A DNA stretch of 64,000 bases from JAEUMG01 sp046349315 (GCA_046349315.1 JAXMCQ010000013.1:90924-154923), one strand, 5' to 3'; positions 1-9,569 are shown, numbered from the stretch's first letter. The notes: generated from the sequence alone by a model not told the origin. Made by a program: numbers and translations.

Positions 1-530
1 GTGATGTTGTGCGGCGCGAGTTCGACGGCGAGCTGGCGCGTGAGGGCGTCGAGTGCGCCCTTGATCGATGTGTAGACAGCGGCGCGCGGGATCGAGATCG
101 AAACCGCGATCGAGGAAAGGTTGATGATCGCCCCGCCACCGGATCTTGTGAGATGCGGAATGGCGGCCTGCAGAGACCAAAGCGCGCCTTTGAGCCCCAC
201 GTCGATCATCTGGTCGACGACAGCTTCCGGCATCTCGATCAACGGGCCGTAATGGAAATAGACCGCGTTGTTGACGAGCACGTCGAGGCCACCCGCCTCC
301 GCTGCAAAACTGTCGATGGCAGAGATTACAGCGGCGCGGTCGCTTACGTCGCAAATGATGGGTCTTACGCGATCTGCCGGGAGACTGCTTGCAGCCGTGT
401 ACAACAAGGCATTGTTGACATCGAGCATGGCGACCAATGCGCCCTCGCCCGCAAAGGCATTTGCCATCGCAAGGCCGAGACCACCGGCTGCGCCCGTCAC
501 GACGACACGTTTTCCGGCGCTGGTACTCAA
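1..530 (-). CDS. SDR-family oxidoreductase, 3' end outside window
   Basis: Classical short-chain dehydrogenase/reductase; 176 residues are visible and the C-terminus lies beyond base 1. The frame starts at a TTG at 528-530, five bases after a GGAGG. It shows the Rossmann TGAAGGLG at residues 12-19, an Asp ending beta-2 (MLD, favouring NAD over NADP), NNA at 87-89, and the catalytic Ser140, Tyr153 and Lys157 (YTSIK). The substrate cannot be read from the sequence. It is transcribed away from the GntR regulator at 742, with about 210 bp between them, so it is a plausible target of that regulator. The family call is firm; the function is open. Confidence 0.85.
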   Translation of the reverse strand, partial: MSTSAGKRVVVTGAAGGLGLAMANAFAGEGALVAMLDVNNALLYTAASSLPADRVRPIICDVSDRAAVISAIDSFAAEAGGLDVLVNNAVYFHYGPLIEMPEAVVDQMIDVGLKGALWSLQAAIPHLTRSGGGAIINLSSIAVSISIPRAAVYTSIKGALDALTRQLAVELAPHNI

Positions 531-741
531 CTCGTCCTCCCAAGACCGACTTTGGTTCAAGCGACTGCGGCGCTCGTTAAGAGAATTTTTAGGGTAGGCA
601 TTGGTCTATGGCAATAAGAATGTGTGATTGTATGATCGAATGACGGGACTTGCGTTCCGCGTGTAAAAGATTAATGGTCGCAATCTTCCGGTTGGGAATG
701 CGGGTGATCCGCTGGATCAAAACTGGTCTTAAGGTCTTGAA

Positions 742-1446
742 ATGGTTTCGGAAGTTGACGGCGGCTACAATTTCCGGGTTGATCGTCCGGCAGCGACGCT
801 GCGTCACAGCGTCACCGAAAGCATTCGCCAAGCCATCGCCGTCGGCCGCATTCCGCCCGGCTCGCGCATGCCGGAGCGGGACCTGTGCGAGATGACCGGT
901 GTCAGCCGAACGCTGGTTCGAGAGGCTTTACGACAGCTCGAATCCGAAGGCCTCGTCGAAGTCATTCCTCATAAGGGCCCGGTTGTAACGGTCATAACGC
1001 CGCAGCAGGCTGTCGGGATCTATCAAGTTCGCGAGGTGCTTGAGGGCCTGGCCGCGGAACTTTTCGCGGCCAATGCCTCGGCTGCTGACCGGCAGGCGTT
1101 ACGCCGCTCGCTTGACGAAGTGCGAATTGCCTATGAGGGCGGTGACGTTCTGACCCGGCTCGCGGCAAAAAAACATTTTTATGACTGCCTGATCAGAGGC
1201 TCTGGCAATGAGGCGCTGGGAGCCTCGCTGCATCTCTTGAACGCAAGAGCGATGGTTCTGCGCGGACGATCCCTGCAGATGCCGAGCCGGTGGAAGGCGA
1301 GTCTCGTCGAATTGGAAGCGCTGTTCGCAGCGCTCGAGGCGCGCGACCCCGTGGCAGCGCGCGCTTGCGCCATCACGCACGTGCGTGAAGCGGCCAAGAC
1401 AGCGCTTGCAAGTTTGACCGGAAATTCTGCACAGCCTGCGAATTAG
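742..1446 (+). CDS. GntR-family transcriptional regulator, FCD subfamily
   Basis: DNA-binding regulator of 234 aa. An N-terminal winged helix occupies about residues 20-85, with the recognition segment around GVSRTLVREAL. An all-helical FCD ligand domain covers about 95-225. His residues in AKKHFYD and ITHVREA sit where FCD proteins usually bind a metal and a carboxylate effector. FCD regulators commonly repress genes for sugar acids or carboxylic acids. The gene is divergent from the SDR at 1-530 and converges with the GlpD-family gene, so it most likely controls the SDR operon leaving the window on the left. The ATG at 742 is chosen because the N-terminus then has normal length; its ribosome site is weak. 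Confidence 0.88.
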   Translation: MVSEVDGGYNFRVDRPAATLRHSVTESIRQAIAVGRIPPGSRMPERDLCEMTGVSRTLVREALRQLESEGLVEVIPHKGPVVTVITPQQAVGIYQVREVLEGLAAELFAANASAADRQALRRSLDEVRIAYEGGDVLTRLAAKKHFYDCLIRGSGNEALGASLHLLNARAMVLRGRSLQMPSRWKASLVELEALFAALEARDPVAARACAITHVREAAKTALASLTGNSAQPAN

Positions 1447-1514
1447 TAAACCGTCGGTGGCAGCACAGCGAAACCTTGCCCACGAACTTCGCCGCGCGGC
1501 ACTGCGGTCTTCGG

Positions 1515-2993
1515 CTAGCACAGGGCTGCTACCGCATCCTTTTGCGACTGGGACATGTGCAGTCCATATTTTGTCCGCCTGAAGAGGATGTCTTCTGCGG
1601 TTTGTGCCCACTCAGTGCGCCGAAGATATTCGATTTCCGCAGCGTAGCAATTGCTGCCGAAGGGTGTGCCGAGATCGGCAATGCTCCGGGCACCGTTCAA
1701 GACATTCTCGCCGAGCGTGCCGTAGAGTCGTGCATAGTGGAGGGCAAGCTCGACCGGCAGCCAAGCATGACGGTTGCGAAATTCGGTCAAGAATGCTTGG
1801 AAGTCGGAATCAGGCATGTCGCCCCCCGGGAGCGCGGCAGTGGCGGTCCAGTCGCCGTTCATATGCGGCAAATGCGACTTAAGCTTCTGTAGCGCATGCT
1901 CGGCGAGCTTGCGATAAGTCGTGATCTTGCCACCGAAGACCGAGAGCACGGGCGGCGTCCCCTCCACGTCGAAGACGTAATCGCGCGTAACTGCCGACGG
2001 ATTGGCCGCGTTGTCATCATAGAGCGGTCGGACGCCGGAAAAGCTCGAAACTACGTCATCGCGAGTTAGCCGGTTACGCGTATAGCGATTGACCGCACTG
2101 AGGAGATATTCGATCTCGGACTCGACAACGGCGACGTCCTCGGCCCTCCCCTCATAGGGGATATCCGTCGTTCCGATCAGGGCCATGTCGCCTTCGTAGG
2201 GATTGACGAAGATCACCCGCTTGTCGTGATTCTGGAGTAGATACGCCTGCGGCCCCTCCCAGAACTTCTTCACGATGATATGGCTGCCCTTGACGAGGCG
2301 GACACGTCTCGCCGAATTCGATCCCACCACGCCACTGATAACATTCTCGACCCAAGGGCCTGCCGCATTGACAAGCGCTCTTGCGCACGCCTTGAAGCTC
2401 TCACCGTTGCTGGCTCGGAATTCGACCTGCCAGAAACCGTCGGCGCGCCGAGCCGACGTAGCAGCAGTGCGCACCATTATGCGAGCACCGCGCTTCTGTG
2501 CGTCCAACGCGTTGAGCACGACGAGGCGCGCATCGTCGACCCAGCAATCGGAATACTCGAAAGCTAACTTGAAATCATCCTTCAGCGGGCGTCCCTCTGG
2601 AGCGGTACGAAGATTGATGCGACGGCAACCTGGCAGTTGCCTGCGGCCGCCTAAATGATCGTAGAGAAAAAGTCCCAGACGGACGAGCCAGGCGGGCCGC
2701 TGCTCGGGAGAATGCGGTAACACAAAGCGCATCGGCCAAACGATGTGGGGAGCAGCGCGCAACAGCACCTCGCGCTCGATCAAAGCTTCGCGCACCAGAC
2801 GGAATTCATAATATTCAAGGTAGCGCAGGCCGCCATGAATGAGCTTTCCCGATCGCGATGACGTCCCTTCGGCGAGATCTCCTTTCTCACAGAGGACGAC
2901 AGACAAGCCGCGGCCCGCAGCATCCCTAGCAATCCCGGCGCCGTTGATGCCGCCCCCAATCACGATCAGATCGACCTGACCCAAGTCTTTCAT
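1515..2993 (-). CDS. FAD-dependent glycerol-3-phosphate / erythritol-phosphate dehydrogenase family (GlpD/EryB)
   Basis: Membrane-associated FAD dehydrogenase of 492 aa that oxidises a polyol phosphate to a ketose phosphate and passes electrons to quinone. The dinucleotide motif GGGINGAG is at residues 13-20, followed by GTSSRSGKLIHGGLRYLE, typical of GlpD and EryB. Length fits the family (about 500 aa). It is the last gene of a leftward operon, 10 bp after the 2-hydroxyacid dehydrogenase and downstream of an FGGY kinase and an ABC importer. With an EryC-like isomerase and a SorC regulator in the same locus, an EryB-type role in tetritol use is at least as likely as plain glycerol use. Family sure, substrate inferred. 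Confidence 0.88.
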   Translation of the reverse strand: MKDLGQVDLIVIGGGINGAGIARDAAGRGLSVVLCEKGDLAEGTSSRSGKLIHGGLRYLEYYEFRLVREALIEREVLLRAAPHIVWPMRFVLPHSPEQRPAWLVRLGLFLYDHLGGRRQLPGCRRINLRTAPEGRPLKDDFKLAFEYSDCWVDDARLVVLNALDAQKRGARIMVRTAATSARRADGFWQVEFRASNGESFKACARALVNAAGPWVENVISGVVGSNSARRVRLVKGSHIIVKKFWEGPQAYLLQNHDKRVIFVNPYEGDMALIGTTDIPYEGRAEDVAVVESEIEYLLSAVNRYTRNRLTRDDVVSSFSGVRPLYDDNAANPSAVTRDYVFDVEGTPPVLSVFGGKITTYRKLAEHALQKLKSHLPHMNGDWTATAALPGGDMPDSDFQAFLTEFRNRHAWLPVELALHYARLYGTLGENVLNGARSIADLGTPFGSNCYAAEIEYLRRTEWAQTAEDILFRRTKYGLHMSQSQKDAVAALC

Positions 2994-3003
2994 AGAACGC
3001 CTG

Positions 3004-4047
3004 TCAGCACCTGTTGAGCGGGCCTTCGCCGGCGAGATAGCGGCGCACCTCGTCGGCGGCGAGACCTGCCGCGTGGCGAACGGTCTTCACCGATGCACCC
3101 GCAATATGCGGCGTGAGCGTCACGTTCGGCAGTTGCAGCAAAGGCCAGTCGGGCGGCACCGGTTCGATAGCGAAGGTCTCGAGCATGGCGCCGCGGAGAT
3201 GGCCGCCCCTCATGGCGTCATAAAGTGCATCGTAATCGAGAAGCGGACCACGCGCGGTGTTCACCAAGGTCGCGTCCTTCTTCATCTTGCGCAATGTCTC
3301 GGCGTTGATCATGCGCGTCGTCTCGGGCGTCACGCGCGGATGCAGCGAAACGACATCCGAATCGGCCAATAATCGATCAAGGGAGCACTGAATGACCCCG
3401 TCATTCAGGTCGTCGGCCGACAGCTGCACATAAGGATCGCAAACCAGTATGCGGCATCCGAAGCCTTTGAGATACTTCACGACGCGCCGGCCAACCTCGC
3501 CGTAACCGATGAGGCCGACAGTCATCTCCGAGAGTTCGCGACCGGTGACGTCGGCACGGTAAAGGTCGCCGCGATAATCGCCGCGACGCAGGGCATCATG
3601 GCCGCGGGTAATGTTTCTGGTCTCAGCCAGAATTGCACCGATCGTGAATTCCGCCACCGCGCTGGCGTTCCGCCCTGGCGTGTTCACGACAAGTATTCCG
3701 CGCTCGCGTGCAGCCTTCATGTCGATATTGACGGGACCGCCGCGCGATACCGCCACAAACTTTAGATTGGGAAGGCGATCCATAATGCTGGCGGAAAGCG
3801 GTGCCAAATGCGTGACCAGCATTTCGGCATCGCCGGTGAGCGATACGACTTCATCCGCCGATCCCATATATTCCTTGAGCCCCGCCATGCCTTCGACGGC
3901 ATAACCATGCTCCATGGGTTCGTCCGGCCAGGCAAAATCATGCCTTGCGATGGCAAGCTCATGAAGGCGGCAGCGATCGCGTATCGCCTCCTCGAAGATC
4001 GAGGAGAGCATGAACTGGTCTCCGATGATCGAGACCTTACGAAGCAT
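3004..4047 (-). CDS. D-isomer specific 2-hydroxyacid dehydrogenase
   Basis: NAD-dependent dehydrogenase, 347 aa from the ATG at 4047. That start overlaps the kinase stop by 11 bp; the frame stays open further upstream but the extension lies inside the kinase gene and has no family character. The NAD motif GYGEVGR is at 181-187 and the catalytic Arg266 (NTARGP), Glu295 (AIEP) and His314 (TPHIAG) are all present. It resembles the phosphoglycerate dehydrogenase-like branch without the C-terminal ACT domain. In this operon it could oxidise or reduce an aldonate or hydroxy-acid side product of the polyol route, but it is not part of the classical ery or glp pathway. Substrate unknown. Confidence 0.85.
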   Translation of the reverse strand: MLRKVSIIGDQFMLSSIFEEAIRDRCRLHELAIARHDFAWPDEPMEHGYAVEGMAGLKEYMGSADEVVSLTGDAEMLVTHLAPLSASIMDRLPNLKFVAVSRGGPVNIDMKAARERGILVVNTPGRNASAVAEFTIGAILAETRNITRGHDALRRGDYRGDLYRADVTGRELSEMTVGLIGYGEVGRRVVKYLKGFGCRILVCDPYVQLSADDLNDGVIQCSLDRLLADSDVVSLHPRVTPETTRMINAETLRKMKKDATLVNTARGPLLDYDALYDAMRGGHLRGAMLETFAIEPVPPDWPLLQLPNVTLTPHIAGASVKTVRHAAGLAADEVRRYLAGEGPLNRC

Positions 4048-5608
4048 TGGCAAAATCCAGACGCGTATCGGCCATGGCCTTCCAGATCGGACGCATGACT
4101 TCGCGCGCGTGTTTGTAGTTGCGGAAGGCGGCCTCGTAGATTGAAGCAAGCCGAGGGTCTGGTTCGGTCGCGCTGCCGAGTCGCGGATCAACCCAGCGCG
4201 CGACGCAGTCCTGCATGGTCGGAAAAACCTTCTGCTGGACGGCCGCCATCATTGCAGCGCCCGCGGCACCGGCTTCCTCGCGCATGACAGTGCGAATCCG
4301 TGCGCCAAGAACGCTCGCCAGCATCACGCGAAGAGCCTTTGATCGCGCGGCGCCGCCGGTTATGCGCACTTCGGCCGGAATGTCACCCATCGCGGAATAG
4401 CAATCTCTTGCCGCAAAACACAAACCTTCAAATACGCTGCGCATCAGATGATCGAAGCCGGTCGTGACATCGAGACCTGAGAACATCGCGCGCGCTGCAG
4501 GCTCGAGAAACGGGCCACGCTCTCCGGCGAGTGAGATATAGGGATGGTAAAGCACGCCCGCGGGTGGGACTGCCAAAATGCGGTCATCCAGGTCCTTGAG
4601 GAGATCGGCCCTGGCGCGTTCAACACCCTGCTGCTTGAGGATGCCGCGCGCCAGATCGAGCAGCCAGTCGATATTGATGGTCGAAGCCATGTTCGACTGC
4701 ATCTGGGCATACATGCCAGGCACGGGAAAAGCCATGGTATAGCCGGACATCTCATTGTTCAGACGTACGGCGTTAGCACTCGGTGCTACGCGCATGTGCA
4801 TGCCGGTCGATCCGACGATGGTGCAGCCCGTCTTGCCCTCGGGATCGAACAGGCCGCCGCCAAGGCCAGTACACACCACATCAACGTAGCCCAGCGACAC
4901 CGGCGTACCAGGCTTAAGACCTGTCAGCGCCGCGGCGTCATCACTGAGTCCCGCCGCCTCTACCGTACCTTCAACGATCGGCGGAAGGAGGCGTTTTGCT
5001 TCGCCAGCGCCGAGTTCGTCCAGGATGTGCGGCGCATAATTGCGCGTTCGATATTCCCCGAAGGTGAAATTGGCTTCGGAAGGGTCGGTCGCTCTTGCTC
5101 CGGTCAGCTTGAAATAGAGCCAGTCCTTACAATGGAACGAAGTTTCGGCGCGCGCCAGAACTTCCGGACGGCGATGTTTCATCCAGGCCAGTTGCGTGCT
5201 CATCTGGCAGGCGTTTACGCCGGTGCCCGTACGCTTATAGTGCGCTGCATGAGCGGCTGAGGATGCGAATTCTTCTGCGATGGAAGCGGCGCGTGCATCG
5301 AGCCAGAGCAAGGCCGGGGCGACCGGTTCACCCGCCTTATCGATCAGCCACATGCCGTCGCCCTGCCCCGTTACCGACAGTGCCAGCGTCCTTTCAGCAA
5401 GCCCCGGTACCTTCTCTCCAAGCAGTCTCAACGTCTCGGCCGCGTCGGTCCAGGTCCGCACCATGTCCTGTTCGGCACCGCCCCCCGGGACTGAAACATA
5501 GGCGTTGGGCAGCGCAGCGGAAGCGATCTGTTCCCCGTCGACGGTAAAGGCAACCGATTTTACGACCGATGTGCCTGAATCGAGACCGATGATAAGCGCG
5601 TCGCTCAT
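4037..5608 (-). CDS. FGGY-family polyol kinase, EryA-like
   Basis: ATP-dependent carbohydrate kinase of 523 aa (FGGY proteins are usually 490-530). The N-terminal phosphate loop DSGTS is at 10-14 and the catalytic base is Asp243 in GYVDVVC. The signature GQGDGMWLID near residue 81 and the FHCKDWLY segment near 159 recall erythritol kinases rather than glycerol or xylulose kinases, as judged from memory of the family. Its start overlaps the upstream ATPase gene by ATGA and its end overlaps the hydroxyacid dehydrogenase by 11 bp, so these are translationally coupled. Expected job: phosphorylating the polyol brought in by the adjacent importer before the GlpD/EryB-type dehydrogenase acts. Confidence 0.87.
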   Translation of the reverse strand: MSDALIIGLDSGTSVVKSVAFTVDGEQIASAALPNAYVSVPGGGAEQDMVRTWTDAAETLRLLGEKVPGLAERTLALSVTGQGDGMWLIDKAGEPVAPALLWLDARAASIAEEFASSAAHAAHYKRTGTGVNACQMSTQLAWMKHRRPEVLARAETSFHCKDWLYFKLTGARATDPSEANFTFGEYRTRNYAPHILDELGAGEAKRLLPPIVEGTVEAAGLSDDAAALTGLKPGTPVSLGYVDVVCTGLGGGLFDPEGKTGCTIVGSTGMHMRVAPSANAVRLNNEMSGYTMAFPVPGMYAQMQSNMASTINIDWLLDLARGILKQQGVERARADLLKDLDDRILAVPPAGVLYHPYISLAGERGPFLEPAARAMFSGLDVTTGFDHLMRSVFEGLCFAARDCYSAMGDIPAEVRITGGAARSKALRVMLASVLGARIRTVMREEAGAAGAAMMAAVQQKVFPTMQDCVARWVDPRLGSATEPDPRLASIYEAAFRNYKHAREVMRPIWKAMADTRLDFANAS

Positions 5609-6723
5609 GCGAGCGAGCCTCCATGCGCAATGGCGTGCCCAGTCTCAGCATCAAATAAATGCAGATCGCTCGCCGCTGCGCTCAGGCCAATCTCGCTTCC
5701 CGACTGCTCGGCGATACGACTATGCGAAACGGAGACGACGGTTCGGCCGCCGATATCGACGGCAACATGAGTTTGGTCTCCCAGCCATTGGCAGGAGATG
5801 ACCCTTCCCCGAAACGGGCCATTTCCAATGTGAAAGGCGTGTGGGCGAATGCCCAAAGCTATCTCTTTGTGCCCGGCGAGAAGCTTTCGGACGTCGGCCG
5901 AGAAATCCGCCGTCGGATAGACCGTTGATACGCCACCTTCGACATCAAACGTGATCGTTCGCTCGTCGGTTTTGACCTTCGCATCGAAGATATTCATCGG
6001 CGGCTCGCCAATGAATGCTCCGGTGAAGAGATTGGCGGGTCGCGCCTTGAGTTCAGCCGGCGTCGCATATTGTTGCAATACGCCCCCTTCCATGACGGCG
6101 ATGCGATCGGCCAGCGCGTTGGCCTCCGTCTGATCATGAGTCACGAGAATGGTGGTGCAGTTGTTCTCGCGCAGGTAGTGCTTGATCCGGCCACGCAAGA
6201 CGGCACGAAGCTGCGGCTCAAGCTGACCCATCGGCTCATCAAGCAGATAGAGGCCTGCCTTGCGGACCAGTGCACGGCCGAGACTGGCACGCTGCTGCTG
6301 GCCGCCGGAAACCGAGCTAGGATAACGGTTCAATATTCCCGATATCTCGAGCATTTCGGCGATGTTCTTCACGAGAAGCTGCTGTTGAGCTGAGCCGAGC
6401 TTTGCCGCCTTCAATGCAAAGGCAATATTGTCTCCAATGGTTAAAGGTGGATAGAGCGAATAGGCCTCAAACGCCATCGCGACGCCGCGCTGCGACGGCG
6501 GCAGCGTGTGGATGGGACGGCCATCCAAGGAAATCGAGCCGCTGGTGACATCTTCGAATCCGGCAATCATGCGCAATGTTGAAGTCTTGCCGCATCCCGA
6601 TGAGCCGAGCAGTGCCACGATCTCAGCCGGCTTGACGACAAGGTCGAATGACTTAACGGCATGCACCGTCTTCTTCTTCGAGCGATAGACCTTGTCGACC
6701 TTGCTCAGAACAAGCTCACCCAT
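5605..6723 (-). CDS. ABC transporter ATPase 1 (glycerol/polyol type, GlpT-like), with the intact catalytic residues
   Basis: CUT1/MalK-like ATPase of 372 aa with a C-terminal TOBE-type domain from about residue 240. Walker A GSSGCGKT is at 40-47, signature SGGQQ at 139-143, Walker B Asp162 with catalytic Glu163, and H-loop His196. The Q-loop residue is Glu86 instead of Gln and the D-loop reads GQLE rather than SNLD. The ATG at 6723 overlaps the second ATPase gene by 8 bp. Two unlike ATPases with two permeases recall the rhizobial glycerol importer GlpSTPQ, so they probably form a heterodimer. The other partner carries the degenerate site. Confidence 0.87.
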   Translation of the reverse strand: MGELVLSKVDKVYRSKKKTVHAVKSFDLVVKPAEIVALLGSSGCGKTSTLRMIAGFEDVTSGSISLDGRPIHTLPPSQRGVAMAFEAYSLYPPLTIGDNIAFALKAAKLGSAQQQLLVKNIAEMLEISGILNRYPSSVSGGQQQRASLGRALVRKAGLYLLDEPMGQLEPQLRAVLRGRIKHYLRENNCTTILVTHDQTEANALADRIAVMEGGVLQQYATPAELKARPANLFTGAFIGEPPMNIFDAKVKTDERTITFDVEGGVSTVYPTADFSADVRKLLAGHKEIALGIRPHAFHIGNGPFRGRVISCQWLGDQTHVAVDIGGRTVVSVSHSRIAEQSGSEIGLSAAASDLHLFDAETGHAIAHGGSLA

Positions 6724-7789
6724 GCAGGCGTGCTCCGGTCGCGTGATCGAACAGATGCGTGCCGCTGGATTCGAAGCTGACGGACACTTCCGTATCCGGC
6801 TCGGGGACCTGCACCGCAGCAGAGGGAAGTGAGGCCAGGAACTCCCAGCCGCCCTTAGACTGAAGAAGCAGGACCACACGCTCATTCAATGGCGTAACTG
6901 CGATAACCGTTGCCGGCAGGCCGGTTTGGCCTCGGCTGATCGTGATCGCTTCCGGCCTCACGCCGAAGATGACAGCGCGTCCGGCAAGTGCAGCGCTGTT
7001 CTGGATAGGGATATTGGCTCCGCGGAGGTCGACCGACGTGCCGTCGGGCGAAACTTTCGTCTCGATCGTATTGATCGAAGGATCGCCGAAAAGCTTGGCA
7101 ACGTTCAAAGTCGCCGGCCGGATGTAGATGTCCTCGGGCGTTCCGACCTGCACAAAGCGGCCTTCGGCCAGCACCGCGATACGATCGGCGAGCGCCATCG
7201 CCTCCTTGTAGTCCTGTGTCACATAAAGCACGGTCGCGCCGGACTGGCGCAAGAGCCGCGGCAATTCGAGGCGCATCTCGAAACGTAGTTTAGCATCGAC
7301 ATTGCGCAAGGGATCGTCGAGCAAGAGAATCCGAGGTTCGGCGGCCAATGCCCGCGCCAGAGCGGTACGTTGCTTCTGGCCATTCGACAACTCACGCGGC
7401 GCGTGTCCGAGGACATGGTCGATCTTCAAGAGCTTCGCAACACGCGAAACGCCCGATTCGACCGTCTTCTCATCGGCATGCGCGGCCCGCAAAGGACTGG
7501 CGATATTGTCGCGCGCGGACATATGAGGAAAGAGCGCAAAATTTTGAAATGCCATGCCGACATTGCGCTGCTCGGGCGGAATGTCGGTTACGTCGCGCCC
7601 ACCAATCTCGATGGTCCCCGTGGTCGGCTCCTCGACACCCGCGATCAATCGCAGGAGAAACGTCTTGCCAGTTCCGGACCCACCGAAGATGACGACAATC
7701 TCGCCGGGTTCTGCTGACAAAGCCAGATTCTCAAAGATTTTGAACGAGCCGAACGACTTGGAGAGATTGCTGAAGGCAAGCTGGCTCAT
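6716..7789 (-). CDS. ABC transporter ATPase 2 (GlpS-like), degenerate catalytic site
   Basis: Second CUT1-type ATPase of the importer, 357 aa. Walker A GGSGTGKT (36-43) and Gln82 are normal, but three key positions deviate. The signature reads LSNGQ (134-138) rather than LSGGQ, the Walker B glutamate is Asp159 (LLLDDPL), and the H-loop histidine is Gln192 (VTQDYKEA). Its own Walker site is therefore expected to hydrolyse ATP poorly, leaving the site built on ATPase 1 to drive transport. ATGA overlap with the permease at 7786 couples their translation. The same substitutions may be normal for GlpS-type proteins, which a family alignment would show. Confidence 0.87.
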   Translation of the reverse strand: MSQLAFSNLSKSFGSFKIFENLALSAEPGEIVVIFGGSGTGKTFLLRLIAGVEEPTTGTIEIGGRDVTDIPPEQRNVGMAFQNFALFPHMSARDNIASPLRAAHADEKTVESGVSRVAKLLKIDHVLGHAPRELSNGQKQRTALARALAAEPRILLLDDPLRNVDAKLRFEMRLELPRLLRQSGATVLYVTQDYKEAMALADRIAVLAEGRFVQVGTPEDIYIRPATLNVAKLFGDPSINTIETKVSPDGTSVDLRGANIPIQNSAALAGRAVIFGVRPEAITISRGQTGLPATVIAVTPLNERVVLLLQSKGGWEFLASLPSAAVQVPEPDTEVSVSFESSGTHLFDHATGARLHG

Positions 7790-8643
7790 CCCTTGACGGC
7801 TCCAAGCGACAGGCCCTCGACAAGATAGCGCTGCGCAAACATGGCAAGCACAAAAGTCGGAATAACCGACAGCACGATCGCTGCGGCGATCTGGCCATAT
7901 TGGATGCCGGAAGCCGTCACGAAGGCGAGCGCACCGACTGTCACGGGTTGCTTATCTGCGGAAGCGAGAACAAGAGCGAAGACGAAGTTGTTCCATGCAA
8001 AGATGAATGCAAGGAGGCCGGCCGCCGCGATGCCAGGGAGTGCCAAGGGAATGGCGATCTTCCGGAAGGTCTGTAACCAACTATAGCCCGCGATCCGATG
8101 CGCGTGCTCGATGTCGGGGCTTAAATCCTCAAAATAGCCGCGCACGATCCACAGAATGAGCGGAAGACAGATCAACTGATAGACCCAGATCAAGCCGATA
8201 TAGGTATTCGTGAGGCCCAATGACTTAAAGTAGAGGCTCAGGGGCAGAAGTACGAGGAGCGGCGGCGCAAAACGGAATGACAGGAGCGTAAACGCGATGT
8301 CCTCGCCCAACCTGAACTTGAAACGCGCGAAGGCATAGGCCGCAGGCACGCCGAGAACGAGCGCCACAGCGACGGATATCGACGACAGGAGGATCGAATT
8401 CCACAGATTCTGCATGAAATTGAGCTGCAGGCTGCCGGCTGCCGTCCGCATCTCGCCGGTCACGAGCGCGATGTAATTGTCGAAAGTCGGCGTGAAGACG
8501 ATCGACGGTGGCATGCGCAGGATCGACTCATTCGTCTGGAACGACATGAGCAGAATCCAGAAGATCGGGAACATGAAGAAGGTCACGACGACTGCCAGCA
8601 GGATGCCTCGCAGGATCCTCTCGAATGTTGAGGTGTGATCCAT
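7786..8643 (-). CDS. ABC transporter permease, MalG/CUT1 type
   Basis: Inner-membrane permease of 285 aa. The ATG at 8643 shares one base with the stop of the preceding permease (TGATG) and is preferred to upstream in-frame starts that lie inside that gene. Hydrophobic segments begin at about residue 11 (ILLAVVVTFFMFPIFWIL), and the cytoplasmic coupling loop around EHAHRIAGYSWLQTFRKI with PLALPG following is the EAA-like motif that contacts the ATPases. It is the second permease of the polyol importer and pairs with the product of 8643-9569. Confidence 0.87.
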   Translation of the reverse strand: MDHTSTFERILRGILLAVVVTFFMFPIFWILLMSFQTNESILRMPPSIVFTPTFDNYIALVTGEMRTAAGSLQLNFMQNLWNSILLSSISVAVALVLGVPAAYAFARFKFRLGEDIAFTLLSFRFAPPLLVLLPLSLYFKSLGLTNTYIGLIWVYQLICLPLILWIVRGYFEDLSPDIEHAHRIAGYSWLQTFRKIAIPLALPGIAAAGLLAFIFAWNNFVFALVLASADKQPVTVGALAFVTASGIQYGQIAAAIVLSVIPTFVLAMFAQRYLVEGLSLGAVKG

Positions 8644-9569
8644 CAGGCGATTCCGTGGGCTTTTTCGCGCAGCTTGAGCCACTGCTTGATGAAGATGTTG
8701 GACAGGAAATAGGTAATCGCCCAGAGGATGATCATGAGCGCCGCGGAGCGGCCAACATTGGTGGCCTGGAAAAAGTCGAGATAGGCTTGCACCTGGAAGA
8801 CCAGAAGCTTGTCGCCCGGACCACCCTGCGTCATCGCATAAATGATGTCGAATTGCTGGATCGAATCGAGCAGTCTGAAGAGGGTCGCCGTGAGTAGATA
8901 GGGCATCAGCATAGGAAGCGTGATGCGGAAGAACACGAAGGAGCGCGGCACGCCGTCAAGGGCTGCCGCCTCGAAGGGCGCCGTCGGCAAGGATCGCAAT
9001 CCCGCCAGCAGCAGGATCATCATGAAGGGCGTATAGACCCACATATCCACCAAGACGACGGTGAACAATGCGGTGGAAGGATCCGACCCCCACTTCATAT
9101 TCGGGAAACCGATCAACGAAACGAGATAGCTCAGAATGCCGAAATTTGGGTTGGTCATCAGCTTCCACATCAACGCGGCCAAGGCGGGCGCCGTCATCAG
9201 CGGAAGCAGCAGCACGATCGAGATGAAATTGTTCATCCGCGACCGCCTCTGAAGAAGCATCGCGATCGCCAGGCCCAAGATCAGTTCAAGAACGACGGTC
9301 AATCCCGCATAGATCAGCGAGATCCTCAACGTGTTCCAGAACTTCGGATCGGTGAAGAAATTGATGTAGTTGTCGAACCAGATGAACCCCTTCATCGCGG
9401 GAAGGTTTAGCCGGTAGCGTAGCATCGAGTAATAGACTGCCGTGAAGAACGGAATGAGGATGCCGATACACATCAGGAGCGCGGGGAGGCTGAGAAGGTA
9501 GGGCAGCGCTCTGCGCATGAATCGCCCTTGCCTCGTCGGCGCAATATCCTGTGCGGTTCCAGCAGTCAT
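8643..9569 (-). CDS. ABC transporter permease, MalF/CUT1 type
   Basis: Inner-membrane permease, 308 aa, with a hydrophobic N-terminal segment at about residues 22-46 and further transmembrane helices after 75. The EAA-type loop is FEAAALDGVPRSFVFFRI followed by TLPML, which matches CUT1 sugar/polyol permeases. It lies 90 bp after the binding-protein gene, the only large gap in this operon, and that gap holds a strong stem-loop. Together with the next permease and the two ATPases it forms the membrane part of the polyol importer. Confidence 0.87.
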   Translation of the reverse strand: MTAGTAQDIAPTRQGRFMRRALPYLLSLPALLMCIGILIPFFTAVYYSMLRYRLNLPAMKGFIWFDNYINFFTDPKFWNTLRISLIYAGLTVVLELILGLAIAMLLQRRSRMNNFISIVLLLPLMTAPALAALMWKLMTNPNFGILSYLVSLIGFPNMKWGSDPSTALFTVVLVDMWVYTPFMMILLLAGLRSLPTAPFEAAALDGVPRSFVFFRITLPMLMPYLLTATLFRLLDSIQQFDIIYAMTQGGPGDKLLVFQVQAYLDFFQATNVGRSAALMIILWAITYFLSNIFIKQWLKLREKAHGIA

